This document shows positions 33,832 to 45,900 of a stretch of 64,000 nucleotides of DNA, one piece after another. A model generated the notes under the pieces. It ran no database searches and had not been told where the DNA came from. It was given only the letters and a program-made list of their open reading frames with translations. The position numbers and the translations under genes are program-made. This DNA is from Pilatotrama ljubarskyi. Lineage: Eukaryota > Basidiomycota > Agaricomycetes > Polyporales > Polyporaceae. The stretch is taken from NCBI GenBank assembly GCA_022385805.1, contig MU277715.1, forward strand, positions 182,765-246,764. The letters run 5' to 3'. How positions within the stretch are numbered: the first letter of the stretch is position 1; each line of letters starts with the position of its first letter.

Positions 33832-35846
33832 TTATCGCGCAGACGCCCACCCAGTGTTCTCTCGGGGTTGATGCTGAGAAAACCTTCTTCCGTCCCGCCT
33901 GCCATCGGACTCTGTGACACTTCTCAGAGTCCGGACGTTGTCGTAATCATTGAGTCTGGTACAGCTCGCGGAGCACCATTGTAGCAGCGTGTCTCTTCGT
34001 TCAGCCACACCAAACTCTTTCCGCCAATGTCAGAGCGCACGATCGCACCTAGGATCCCCCCGAGGAGTCCGGCGCTGGAGCATGCTGTCACTGAAGCACG
34101 GTGTCCAAGGTTCGCGCTCCCCGTCTGACGTCGCCCACACTGCTTCGGGCTTCTAGGAGAACGCATGGGAGGACGATCCACCTCGAGTGAGGTCATTTCC
34201 GTACCCGGGACGCGCATGGGGCGCTGTCGCAGTGCCCGCCACTGTCCGCGCCGCCCGCCGCTGCAAAGCGGGTCCGTGGTCTAGCCTCTGCGCTACGTAT
34301 GTCGCGTACGTCGCCTCGCACCCGGGGTGCTTTCGGGTTCTTGACACATGCAGCCTTCCGCCAGCGCGTGCCCCTCGCACCGAGACAGAAGGCACGCTTC
34401 TCGTCTCATCACGCTTCGTGCGAGAAACCCTACTGCAAACGTCTATCGTCTTGTGAAGGGAACGCTATCGGCCACAGGCAGCCTGCGCGGCCGCAGGCGC
34501 GTGCGATCCAGTGCACCCCAGGGCTCTCGCTGGCATTTACCGGCGGAATCATGTACGTGACAACGTATGGCAGACAGGACTTCCTACCGTGCGGTGAGGA
34601 CAGATCTCAGCCATCTCGCGTATGTACGGCATCTGAATCTGCATCTCGTCTCCTCATGCCCGATTCGAGGGTTCGCACTCCGTGGCCTGGGCCCCCATGC
34701 CCGCCTCGTTATGGCATATCCATCGCAGCCGACTGGGCCCCGATCCTCCTCCGGGGAAGCTCGTACGTCCGATGGTGTCGTGTCGCTCTCAAGGCGGCGC
34801 TCCAGGCGCCGCCCCCGCGTCAGCAGCTCTGAGCCGACCGTGGCCAATGCCAGTGCCAGAGCGGTCGCGAGAGTGCATCGTTCCCGAGAAGTGCAGAGCG
34901 CAGATCGTCCGTGCCCTTTCCCAAGCTCTTCTGCTGCCAAACTCCTCCTTGCTGCGCCCCTTATCAGTGCGCAAGGCTCGAGACGCGACGCAGAGAGAGG
35001 GCTTGTGTCTGCGGTGGCGCCCGAGAGTGGCATTGGGGTGGCAGTCTAGTGCGGTCTGCAGACCAGCTCATATTATTTCAGCCTCGGGACAGCATGCGTC
35101 CAGTGCCGCCGCTTGCGTCGGCAAAACGCTGCAAAGGGCAAACGCGCTTGTCGCGCCTGCCCTAAAAGGCGAACACGCCTCCTCCACGCGGTGGGACGGG
35201 CGTTCCAGAAACGAGGGCCCAACCCGAGAACGAGTGGGGGAGTCGTGGGCGCCGGTCAACATGTCTGGTTTACCTCAGGAATATGTCGAAAAGCAGATAT
35301 TCGCGGCGCGCTGATTGGCTGGCGGTGTGCGCGCGGGGAAGAGGCGAGCGGTTCCCACTCTCGAATTACGGACTTTGCGACGTGCAGGCCCCCTGGATTC
35401 CTGCGGGCTGCGCGGCAATTATACATATCTCCTCCCTCCCGCGTCTGATACGCTGCTGGCGTCGAAGCCTGATCTTTACGGCGCGCACGATCTTGCATAA
35501 TTGGGGCGGTACCTCTGATCATCGCTCGCGGAAGACCGACAGTCTAGATCTCCGGTTGCCACAAGTCCTGTTCGGTGCTCCTCCAGCAACCGACCAGTGT
35601 CACTCCTGTGCCAACTGTATAAAAGGCGCAGCCCCGGCGTCGCAACCATCTCTCGTCTCCTCAGCATCATTGTCCGGTGCTAGGTCTTACGCTGGTTCGG
35701 TATCTGTTGCCCGCCCCAAGTTCACGACTGTCAGTCAACCTTGTTCGCTGTGTATATTTGAGTGTCTCTCTCGCCTCCCATCCTTCCGGTGCTACCTCGG
35801 TCTTCACTCCCATCCAACGTCAACTTGCACCTCTTTGCCAGCCAAC
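33832..35846. other. Gene-poor region upstream of the first DUF6699-type gene
   Basis: No gene recognised. An open frame at 35283-36455 (+) is in frame with the DUF6699-type exon from 35847. Its upstream 188 codons precede and overlap the TATA box, so they are not credited as coding. Confidence 0.5.
35618..35625 (+). promoter_or_regulatory. TATA box of the DUF6699-type gene at 35847
   Basis: TATAAAAG in the context CTGTATAAAAGGCGC, about 225 bp upstream of the ATG. This favours 35847 as the true start. Confidence 0.6.
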
Positions 35847-37153
35847 ATGCCCTCGTACTTCCGCAGTCTCTTCGGTGGCAGTTCATCCTCCAAGTCCCAG
35901 AGCCGCTCCAACTCTACCCCCGCCCCCATCTATGCCACTCCGAGCGCCGCGGGCTCGCGGGCAGGACTGGCTTCAGCACAGATGCAGCGCAGCTACAGCC
36001 ATACGACGTCCGCCCCCTCCCCTCTGCGTCACACCTCCGGCACGGACACGCGGACGGTCTACGGCTACGGCAAACGGCCTTCTGCAGCACAGCCCACGCA
36101 TGAACCCCGTCCTCACGCTGCACGCCGTGCCAGCTACAAGACTCCAGAGACCCGTATGTATCTTCACAACTCCATCACCACTCGCGGAGCATGCGCTAAC
36201 AACCGTTGTGATGTGTTACAGCTCGGACCGCTCTGTACACGCCCTCCGTGTCATACACGACTCCTGCGAGTTCGCGTTCGAACTCGAGCTCTTCGCTGTA
36301 CCAGAGCGCTCCGCGGTCATCCAGCTCCGACGCCGGCCACTATGGCCATTCGCGTCCCCCTCTCCGCCAGAACCACACCTGGCACCCTACTGGCACCGCC
36401 GGGAGCAGCTCGTCATGTACGTTCCGACCAACCTGGGAAGCTGCAGCTTAACTGACACCCCTCCCCCATGCAGACGGCTCGCGTGGACGCTCGTCGTCGC
36501 AGTCCTCGCTCTACCAGCAGACGCGCAGCACGACCCTCCACATGCACCCGCTCTTCGCGCACACGCGCGCGCACCCCGCGCCGATCCTGTACGACGTGAG
36601 CTTCACTCCTTCAGCACGCACCGTCCTCGATCGCGCGACGCGCTCGGCGATTCCTCCGGCGATTCTCTCCGAGCCCGCGACGGACCCGCCCACTCCCGCT
36701 GGAGCCCGCATTGTCCTGCACTCGCACAAGTTCCCTTGGCCGGTCATCGTCATGGCCTCGCACCACGGCTCTTCGGCGAGTGCCAGCTCGAGTTCGCGTC
36801 GGCCTCGCTTCACCGTCGGTCCACCGTCGAGCTCCTCCCGCCGGCCGAGTACGAGCGGCAGCGACACGGTCTCGAGCAATTCGATCACGAACCTCGACGT
36901 CCTCTACGCCGTCCACACCACGCTCATGGTGCCCATCACCCCTGAGGAGTGGGAGGCGCTCGGCCATGGCAGCAAGGCGCAGCAGAAGGTGACGCGCGCG
37001 TACGAGCGGCGCTGCACCCGCATGGGCGGCGGCTGGGAGGGCGGCGTGCGCCGCATCGACTGGCTCGGCGAGAAGACCTGGCTGATCGGCGTCGAGGTCG
37101 ACAAAGCCGCCGGCCACGGTGGAGCTGGCAAGCTTTGCTTCGGCAGGGCGTAA
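35847..37153 (+). CDS. DUF6699-type protein 1
   Basis: Three exons. The first starts MPSYFRSLFGGSSSSKSQSR and ends ...YKTPET. The second reads RTALYTPSVSYTTPASSRS. The third holds the domain: LHMHPLFAHTRAHPAPILYD, ATDPPTPAGARIVLHSH, KFPWPVIVM, then NLDVLYAVHTTLMVPITPEE with the EW pair, and RRIDWLGEKTWLIGVEVD at the end. The HPL-start, leucine-tyrosine-aspartate, PW and LDVLYA-x-H order is that of DUF6699, a family of unknown function expanded in Agaricomycetes. A Ser-rich insert of about 40 residues interrupts the domain (36766-36880). Most of the first 200 residues are low-complexity Ser/Thr/Pro, probably disordered. Confidence 0.85.
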
Positions 37154-38263
37154 GCGGGAGCTACCAGCTCACCCAGGGGGTTTCGAAGCGGGCCGCGCGG
37201 CCCACTCGCAAGCGCAGACGCAGGCCTGCGCTTCGACTTCGACTCTCACTCCGACTCCGACGACTTCGCGCGTGTGGCGAATGACGGTTGATGATATACG
37301 GACACGTTATGGACTTTCTCGCCGGGTTTCGGTAGGTGTATTGTTTTTGTGCGACGATGCCGCCTCGTGCGGTACGCCCGGCGCGCCGGTCTGAGACCGG
37401 CGGAGCCTCCCCACCCCTCATCCAGTGCTCTGCTTTCTTGCTGTCGACTTGTCGCTTTCCTCTTCACGGCCGCGTCTCTTGATCATGACCGCTACGACTC
37501 GATGATCTTTATGACTCATTTGTACATTATTCACGCATCCCCTCGCATCCCCCATCATCTCTTACGACGTGGACGGTCTAACGTACACAGTAGCTGTTCG
37601 CTCGGTATTGCGCCCACTTCGTAGTGTGTTTATAGCCTTCATGTTCTCCCATACCACCACGCAGCGTCGTGCGCATTTTGATACCATACCGCAATTCATG
37701 CATCATGTTCCCCATGCCATGGAAGGTCCGAACCTGCGAGATACGACAGTGTCGACGTCGCTCGAGTCACAGCTGCAAGTTCCGGATGTCTTGTTGAGAA
37801 GCAGAAGGGATCGTTCCGCGGGACAAGTATAGGGGTGCAGTGATCCACGTTTTCTGAAGCCTGGACTATTGATACAATTCGAGGGTACAAGACGACATAA
37901 GGAACCCGCTGTACAGCTGTACTGCATAAGGCTAACGAGGGTCGACATAGTGTTGTGGCAAAACCACTTACAGGGCCAGGAACGACAGTGTTCTGAACGC
38001 GCAGTCCGATATGCCAGCATCAGATGTCCACGGGACCAGCCCGGGGCACCATGATCCGCACGACGTTCAAGGGGACATCCCTTTCATCCGAAAACACCCA
38101 AACGCACCCCGCCAATCCTGCACCCACAACCGGACATAATGCGCGCTACCACCGGGGAGCGCATCCACCGCCGGCCACGTACGCGAGCGACCCCCGACCT
38201 GGACCCTGCCGCTCCCGAGAGCCGCTAGTGTCCCGCCCACGCGGTCGCGGCGCGCGCAGTCCT
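37154..38263. other. Intergenic, nothing recognised
   Basis: About 1.1 kb between convergent genes, with only short frames lacking features. Confidence 0.5.
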
Positions 38264-40492
38264 TCACTCTTCGCATGTGACGCCAAGAGAGGGGAAGTCG
38301 TACGTCCCGGGGATGGCGGCCTGGCACCCGGCACGGTCCTGGTGCGAGTTGCAGTTGATCTGGTCGTCTTGCGACCTGCAACAGCGCAGGCAGAAGCGGT
38401 TCGCGGCAGGCTCGACACTGCGTGGTGAAGTTATGCAGCGTCAGGTATTCGTCGTTGATCGGCGGTAGAAGGGAGGAAAAGCGTCATGCCGGGTGCGGGA
38501 CGAGTGGCATAGAGCCGTTGCCATTGGTTAGCCAATACCTTCGAGCCGGTCGCCCGAGGAATCGGAATCGCGAGATACACGTGTGGGGCAGCACTTCGCG
38601 AATCGCACGCAAGATCCAGCTCGGGTAGCGGAAAGCACGGTACTGCCGTGGAGAGGAATTACGAGAATAATTCGTCGGAAAGGCGGCCAACAATGTCGAG
38701 AACAGGGGAGGCAGGGGCGAGACCCAAAGGAAGACAAGATGGACGTACAGTTGAATGAAGCTCGCGCCATATCCACCAAACGTGCATTGTGCACCGTTCG
38801 GGAAGCGGACATCGAACTGGCCTCCGCTATCCGAGGCGTCGAGCATAGACTTGCTCACGTCTAGACAGCCTGTCACCTGGGCATTGGATAGGATCAGTTT
38901 ACTTCATACAACATCGTCTGACGCCAGGTGACATGGTGGACGTGCCCGCACAAGGACATTCTCGGGGCGAACACCGTATGCCGTGATGGCACAGAGGAGA
39001 GCATAGGCTTTCGCTCCTTTCTAGGCCCTCTGAGAAGCACTTTTGGGCATGATGCGCTGCCAAACGCTCCAACACCCCAACTCATGCGGGTGTGTAGTCA
39101 TGGCTTAGCGGGGTCAATGAGCTCTCCGTAAAGCCACTTCGTCGGGGCTGGCATGGCCCTCCGAGAGACCTGTTTGCCGCATTTTACGACGTGGATTCCA
39201 GACCTGCAGGCCCAGACGCTAGCTCGCTATTCTTACGACTGGGGCACGAAGCGGGGGACGAGGACATGCTCTGGACACGGCTCACCGGGAACGCCGGTCA
39301 GTAAGTCGCATTCGCATCGCCAATAGCGGCCGTCTCACCGCCGAAAGAGCAGGGCTCATGCCCGTCCCTCTTGCGACCCGGACCGCGTCTCTACGATGGC
39401 GTGCATAGCTAGGCGAGTCACCATAGCGCGAATCGACTGAGGGAAGTCTGTGGCGCTATCCGTCCCAGATCCGGTCGCGCTTTGGGAAGAGACATCGCCC
39501 TGTCTGTCCCTCCCCGAAGAGCGCCGGAGACTGCAGCAATCTCGTCATCCTTCGACACCGGTCTAGAGCTCTAGGAATGCACGGCCACAATGCAGCACGA
39601 GCGGGAGTCGCAGCACAGCGCGGCGGCTCGCGAGGTGCATGTATGCGCCTGTAGAGCCAAACTTGCGCGAGGATCTGCGCGCGTCCATAACGATTTTCAT
39701 GCGTGCACATACAGTCATTTGACAAAAGAGGGGAATGTGTATCGCGCCCAGGATCATGATGACCGCCTGCTGGGCGTCGCCCGCGATGCCCCTTGAGGCA
39801 GGTAACGAGCGCTTAGCATGCAACTGTCACTTCAGACAATTATCCGACGTGTTCGTCCGGGACACGCACATCATGTTGCGCAAACATGCGTCCTTGGGAA
39901 CGAAACCAATTTATCGAGAGTCTCACCTGGATGTATGCGCCATCATCAGACGTGGTCACCGCAGCCGCGCGAATGAACCCGTCCTGGACGCGTCTCAAGC
40001 AGGTCGCATCCGTGCTGTCAGTGTCGGGCATGCAGTATGCCACGCCGTCGCTCTCAGCATCCGAGATGAGTTCTGTACGCGTCGGACGCGTGGAAGGTGC
40101 TGCTAAGCTACAAATATGCGCGCATATAGCCAGCGGGACGCACCGCCAGGCCGGTCAGGGAGGAGCAGCGCAAAGTCGTGTTCGTCGATGATGTGCACCG
40201 TGGTCGATGCTGATGATGCTCCTGTCGGCTCAGGGGTGGGGCGGACGTCTGCTGGGGTGCTTTGAGATTGGCGTTTCTGGCGTTGTTGGCTGCCGAGTCG
40301 TCCCGAGGTGTACGATGAAGCTTTGCTTGGCTCAGAGAATGCTTCAGTAGAGACAAAGCCACGAGCCAGCAGAGAGGGAGCCCTATGAGACGAGCTAGAT
40401 AGCTCAGCACCGTCCAGACGTCCACCAGGTAGAGTGCTGCGACCGAGACCGAGCGCGACCAGAGAGAACACCACAGCGAGCTTCATGACCAT
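38264..40492 (-). CDS. Secreted Cys-rich protein of unknown function with a 1-kb intron
   Basis: Four exons (40492-40144, 40072-39927, 38876-38749, 38417-38264) sum to 777 nt (258 aa) in phase. The signal peptide is MVMKLAVVFSLVALGLG. A Ser/Pro/Thr-rich region follows, then the conserved-looking body: VHIIDEHDFALLLPDRPGE, LISDAESDGVAYCMPDTDS, CLRRVQDGFIRAAAV, YIQVTGCLDVSKSMLDASDS, GGQFDVRFPNGAQCTFGGYG, SFIQLVEPAANRFCLRCC, INCNSHQDRAGCQAAIPGTY and DFPSLGVTCEE. The pattern matches a secreted protein type common in Agaricomycetes, with no function known to me. Intron 2 (38877-39926) is 1,050 bp and intron 3 (38418-38748) is 331 bp, both far above the local norm. Confidence 0.85.
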
Positions 40493-41132
40493 GACTGTTT
40501 GTAGAGTGACCGAGGCTCGAAGATTCAGTATCCGCAAGTCCAAAGATGCGTCTGTCGGCGGACAGGAGAGTTAGGGGACTAGAGCACGGCGGGACGGGGC
40601 TTGGAGGCGAAGGACGTCGTTCAGGTTCAAGTAACGGGTAAGCGCCGAGAAAGCGTACCGCGAGCACGTCCATGTATTCGGGAGACCTGGCACGTGCACT
40701 GCAATCATATTCATTTGCGGCGTGGAGAATTCGTGAGCGGCGACAACAGAGGCATGAATGAGTACTACGAGTGGGGATGACTATCGACTGTAGGAGAGAC
40801 AACGTAAAGGAGAGGATGTGGGGACGTATGAGGGGGACTCGGAGGGGGGAAGCAGAGCAAACGACAGAATAATTTACTACGGATCTACAAGACGCGAGAG
40901 GAATGCTACAACTAGAGTACAGTTCGTGTCATGCTTGTGTGCGGCCTATATGCGCACGGCCAGCGTGCTGGAGACCGTCGGATTGTCCTATGATGCGCGG
41001 ATCTGTCACCAGGACAAGGGTGGTCCGCAGCGTCTTGCTGAGTCGAGGTGAGTTTGCTTGGCCTTGAAGCGCAATCTTGGCAGCTGTATCGTCGTTCACA
41101 CCTCAGGCGAAGTCGGCCTTGTACAGCGGGTC
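40493..41132. other. Upstream region of the secreted protein gene, nothing recognised
   Basis: Only short frames are present. It contains the promoter of the minus-strand secreted protein gene and the 3' flank of the next minus-strand gene. Confidence 0.45.
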
Positions 41133-41905
41133 TCAACGCCCGTTGCGCAAGTGAAGCATGCACACGGCCGTACCGCGCTCGAGTGAGCGCAAGGTGAGGC
41201 CTGCAAAGAAGCATTTGCTGCCGAGGAGCGATGCCCTGCTCGCCCCTGGGGCGCGCGGATGGGTGGGCACGCACATAGCCTGGGCGAGTTTCTGCATCAG
41301 CTCGCCCATGGTCGGTACGGAGCGCGAGACAATCTCGACGTCGAAGAAGCCTCCGATGGAGATCACCATGCGGTTGACGGAGTGGTTGATAGCGGGCTGG
41401 TTTGCGGTTTGAGCGTGCAGCAGCATGCCTGTCCTCAGATCAAACGAGACTGGGTTTGTCCTCGCGTCAAGCATTGAGTGGAAGTCGCTCTGTCCGCGCC
41501 CGATCTTGTCCGGGCTGTCCGGCGGAGTCATCAGACCGTCTGCGGAGGAAAGAAGGGGCGAATCTCAGCATCTGGCGGAGCTCGAGGATTCCCAGTCACA
41601 CAATAAGCGGGTCACGCCGACGTACGGGCTACGTTGTGATTGCCTCCGTAGAGCGGCGGCGCAAACGGGGCATAGTGTCCGGGGCTCCCGGGCGTGTACG
41701 GACTTAGTGGCGTGGCCGGAGTGCGAGGTGTGGAAGGAAAACCGTCGTACTTGAGCGATCTGGGCGCCTGCGAGGGCGTCGACGGCGCGTCGGAGACACT
41801 AGACAACTGGCTGCCTCCGGTGCTCGGCGTGCGGACATACATGATCGGCGTTCGGACGGGTCGCTGAGTGTGGGGTGCTCTGAGCGCGGCGGGGATGGTC
41901 GGCAA
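41133..41905 (-). CDS. DUF6699-like protein 2 (5' end uncertain)
   Basis: The C-terminal exon encodes MTPPDSPDKIGRGQSDFHSM, LDARTNPVSFDLRTGML, INHSVNRMVISIGGFFDVEI and VPTMGELMQKLAQAMCVP. The upstream exon (41905 to about 41625) encodes MYVRTPSTGGSQLSSVSDAP and GFPSTPRTPATPLSPYTPGS. They join with a GTACGT donor near 41624 and restore the frame through a histidine codon. The leucine-aspartate start, FDLR, VISIG and PTMGELMQKL order is DUF6699-like. The frame continues upstream of 41905 (KGRATWSSKRTPPAL...) to about 42000, so the true start may lie further out, possibly behind another intron. Function unknown. Confidence 0.7.
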
Positions 41906-42027
41906 CGGTGGTAAGGCTCGGGGGGCGTTACGAGTGACTCGGCGGGAGAGGGCGGGCGGAGTTCGCTTGGAGGACCATGTCGCTCGACCTTTACGGGCTT
42001 AAATGAGTCGACCCGCCGCGGGTGCAT

Positions 42028-42966
42028 CCCGCCCCCGTGGGCCCATACCGACGCGTCGGGCGTCGGGAAGTCGAGTCATACGGGGCGCGCCCCGCGGCTC
42101 CGTGATGGAAGCAGGCTTATCGCCATCATGCGCCCGTCAAAGTCCCCAGCGCCTATCCGCCACTTACCTTAATGGGCGAACGGTGCGCATTGCCCGACGC
42201 CTCTTCCCTAATATGGCACAATGACCGACACCCGAAGCTTCCCCTTTTGGTAAGACCCCGCCCTACGCCCTGTCCTCGTGTACATCTCCGCTCGAAAGTG
42301 GGCGGCGTGTGTGACAGAGTGCAGACGAAAATACGACGCGTACCGCACAATTGTGGTCGGGCTACCTGGATTGGCAGGCCGCCCTCCCGTCGCCGATCAA
42401 TCCTGGTCTCCCGCATGTCCCGCCCGCCCCGCCATTGTCCACCGGCACGCCACGGCGCAGCCTCGGCGGTGTGATTCTGGCTTCCCGAAGCGTTGATGGC
42501 GTCCCGCCGTGCATGGAGAGAGCGTCGCGCCTGGGCGAGGCCAACATCCGCCGTCGTGCTTCGGTCAAGTCGCATTTGGCGAGAAGACAGAGGAAAAAAT
42601 GAGAGAGATTGAGGACAATAGAGAAGCCGTGCCCCGCATTCGGAGTACAGGCTCCGATGGGAGACAACGAGCAGCGAGACCACGAGCAATCCGACTTCGC
42701 CGTCGACGACGACGGCAGGAGAAAAGACAGAGGCAAACATAAGGCTAAGCGCTTGCGCACTCCTCCCGATTAGGCGCTGGCGGACTTTGCCTCAGCCGCC
42801 GAGCACTGCGAGCAGCGTTGAGCCCACCGGCAACGCTGACCAGTATTTACACTCGACCTCGACGCCCTCTGCGACCTCGCATACCGCTCTCAGGACCTGC
42901 TGTATCTCGGGCATACTGGTTCTCCTCAAAATCTCTCGTTCTCAGCCGAATGTCTGCGGTCTGCAG
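42028..42966. other. Upstream region of POLG, with a possible small gene
   Basis: A frame at about 42330-42602 (+) reads TAQLWSGYLDWQAALPSPIN ... ANIRRRASVKSHLARRQRKK and looks like a protein C-terminus. I could not find a start exon that splices to it in frame. The POLG frame itself is open back to 42787. Confidence 0.3.
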
Positions 42967-45900
42967 ATGCTGCGAAAACTCCAAGCTGCTCCTGTGTCTC
43001 GGTCCCTGCATGTCTCTGCCTCCGCAGCTGCCACCACTGCTGTGCTTCAGCGAAAACCTCTGCAAGTCAAGCCGGGCGCCCGCACGCCTGAGAAGAGGAA
43101 GAAGCCCGAGAGAGATGAAGAACACGTGCAGGTGCAGCAGCACCAGCAGGCAACCGTCATCTCCGGTGCGCAATCTGACTGTTCCTCGTGAGCTGTGATG
43201 GCTGACCGGTCAGACAATCCAGGTCCTAAGCGTAATGAAGTCGGCGTGCAGATGCTGTCCCGCGAGCTTCACGGGCAGATCTTCCGCAACGTCTCGTTCC
43301 CCGCCCCGCCCAAGGCCTTCGTCCGCATCGCGCAGGACCACCTCAAGTCGCACGGACTCGACCCCAGTCAGGGGTCCGTCCTCCCTGACATCGCCTTCAC
43401 GCTCCCCCCACTGCAAGGACGGACCCTCGACGAGCATTTCTACCGGATCGGTTCGACCGCCGCGCAGCCGTGGCTCACGCTCGCGCAGGACCTGGCCGCG
43501 GCGCAACTGCCCCCAAAGCCGGACAACTGGCACATCCAGGCCGGATGGACGCGCTATTCCTTCATGCCGGATGGATCGAGCTACAGCGAGCACGTCGAGT
43601 CCCCGGAGTTCGAGGGGACGCCGGAGGAGATGCTGGTCTTTGACGTCGAGACGATGCCGGAGTACAGTCCGTACGCGGTCATGGCGTGCGCGGTGTCCAA
43701 GAACGCGTGGTACTCGTGGATATCGCCCTGGCTGCTCGGCGAGTCCTCTGATCCGCGGCAGCTCGTTCCCCTCGGGAACCCTACCGTCCCGCGAGTGGTC
43801 GTAGGACACAACGTCTCGTACGACCGCGGACGCGTCTCGGAGGAGTACAACATCAACGCGACGCAGACGCGCTTCATCGACACGATGGCGCTGCACGTCG
43901 CGGTGAAGGGCATCTCGTCCCACCAGCGCCCCGCGTGGATGAAGTACCGCAAGTCCAAGGAGAAGGCGCAGGAGCAGCGCGACGAAGCGATTGAGACGGT
44001 GTACGAGCTGCTGCGGGAGGCGGAGGAGCGGCTCCGGAAGGAGACGGATGCCGCGGCGCGAGCCGATCTGGAGCGCGTGATGCGTGAGATGGAGGAGAGC
44101 CTCCCGTCGCTGCAGGCGGCGGCCGTCGCGCCTGAGGCGGAGGAAGAGTTCACCGAGAAGCGCTGGGAGGACCTGACGTCCGCGAACTCCCTCGCGGACG
44201 TCGCGCAGCTGCACTGCGATATCGCCATGGACAAGGACGTGCGCAACGACTTCATGACGGCGACTCCGGAGGAGATACGGGACGGCATTCACAACTACCT
44301 GGACTACTGCTCGACGGATGTTGCGGTGACGCACGCAGTCTTCGCAAAGACGCTGCCTGCGTTTCTGACCGCCTGCCCGAGTCCGGTGTCGTTCGCCGGT
44401 GTCTTGACCATGGGCTCTAGTCTCCTCACCGTGAACGAGGAGTGGGAACGATACCTCGAGAACGCAGAGCGGACGTACAAGGAGCTCGAAGACAAGGTCA
44501 AGAGGCGGCTCATCGACCTCGCGCACGAGGCGAAGGACCAGATGGAGGGCGACAAGTGGAAAGACGACGTTTGGCTGAGCCAGCTAGATTGGACACCCAA
44601 GGTCGCCGGCAAGTCGAGAGGAGTGCTGGCCTCAGAGGTCAGTAGCTCTCACATTTCGCTGCTTGCAGTCGCTCAATGTTGCTGCAGACACTCGCCGATA
44701 CGCCTGCGGGGGACGATGCTGCGCCTTCGGAGCCTATCACAACGGAGGGACCAGTACCTGCGTGGTACAGGGACGTCATCCTCGATCCGTTTAACGTCTC
44801 CGTTGTGAGCAAGATCCTCCCGCTGCTCCTTCGGCTCAGCTACGACGGCCATCCGCTCCAGCACGCTCCCTCGCGTGGATGGCACTACCTCGTCAACGGA
44901 GAGGTACACACGCTCCCGACTTCCGCTGGCAAGAAAGTCCTCTCGATTCTCGGCCCTTCGCACGGCGTCCCCGGACTGAAGAGCGGCCGGCTCTCCGCGA
45001 GCGACGTCGAGCTCGCGATGGCGGTATCGAGAGGAGAACGTTCTGACAGCCTCCGCCACGCCCTCCTCGACTTGGCTAAAATCCTGGTAGAGACGCCGGC
45101 CGAAGAGATCGCCGAAGATCCTTGGTTGCGGCAGCTGGATTGGAAGCTCGCCAAGGCCTCTCCTCGTACCGCTGGGGCTACCTCGTCCTCGAGGCGCAAG
45201 GCTGCTGCTGCACCAAAGCCTCCACCGGTGCTCTGGCCGAAGTGGTACTGGGAACTCGCGAAGCCCAAGAAGGATCGTAACCCAGGCACACTGGATCTGA
45301 CCGTACGCAACCGGATCGCGCCCCTCCTCCTGCGTCTCTCCTGGCAAGGCTGGCCGCTCTTTCACTCGCGCGAACACGGGTGGACGTTCCGCGTGCCCCG
45401 AGATGCTAGTGACTTCCAGACGCGCGCCAGCCCGCTCAAGTTCGAAGACCCCGCCGACGCCACACTGCACAATATGGTAGCTCAGGACGGGTACACGTTC
45501 TACAAGCTCCCGCACAAGGACGGCGAGAAGGCGAACGTCGGCAGTCCGCTGAGCAAAACCTTCATGAAGTACGCGCAGGACGGGACGCTCGCGAGTCCGT
45601 TCGAGGAGGCCAAGGGCGCGCTCGACATGAACGCGCAGTGCAGCTATTGGATCTCTGCGCGCGACCGTGTGACGAAGCAGATGGTCGTCTGGCAGGACGA
45701 CAAGCTCGACGTCGGCGTCGAGCGCCCACCCGAGCCGGACCGCAAGTGGGGCATCATCCTCCCGCAGGTGATCACGATGGGTACTGTGACGCGACGAGCG
45801 ATCGAGAAGACGTGGTTGACGGCGAGTAACGCGAAGAAAAACCGGGTTGGGTCAGAGCTGAAGGCGATGGTGCGCGCGCCGCCTGGGTATGCGCTCGTCG

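Noticed and set aside
35283..35846. 188-codon upstream extension of the first DUF6699-type gene
   Set aside because: The extension runs through a TATA box at 35618-35625 and has no family similarity; the ATG at 35847 is a better start.
42172..42602. Small gene upstream of POLG
   Set aside because: A C-terminal-like frame ends at 42602, but no start exon joins it in frame. Joining the visible upstream ATG makes a stop codon or switches to another frame.
43210..44526. 438-codon minus-strand frame inside POLG
   Set aside because: Antisense shadow of a GC-rich coding exon. POLG motifs on the plus strand are unambiguous.
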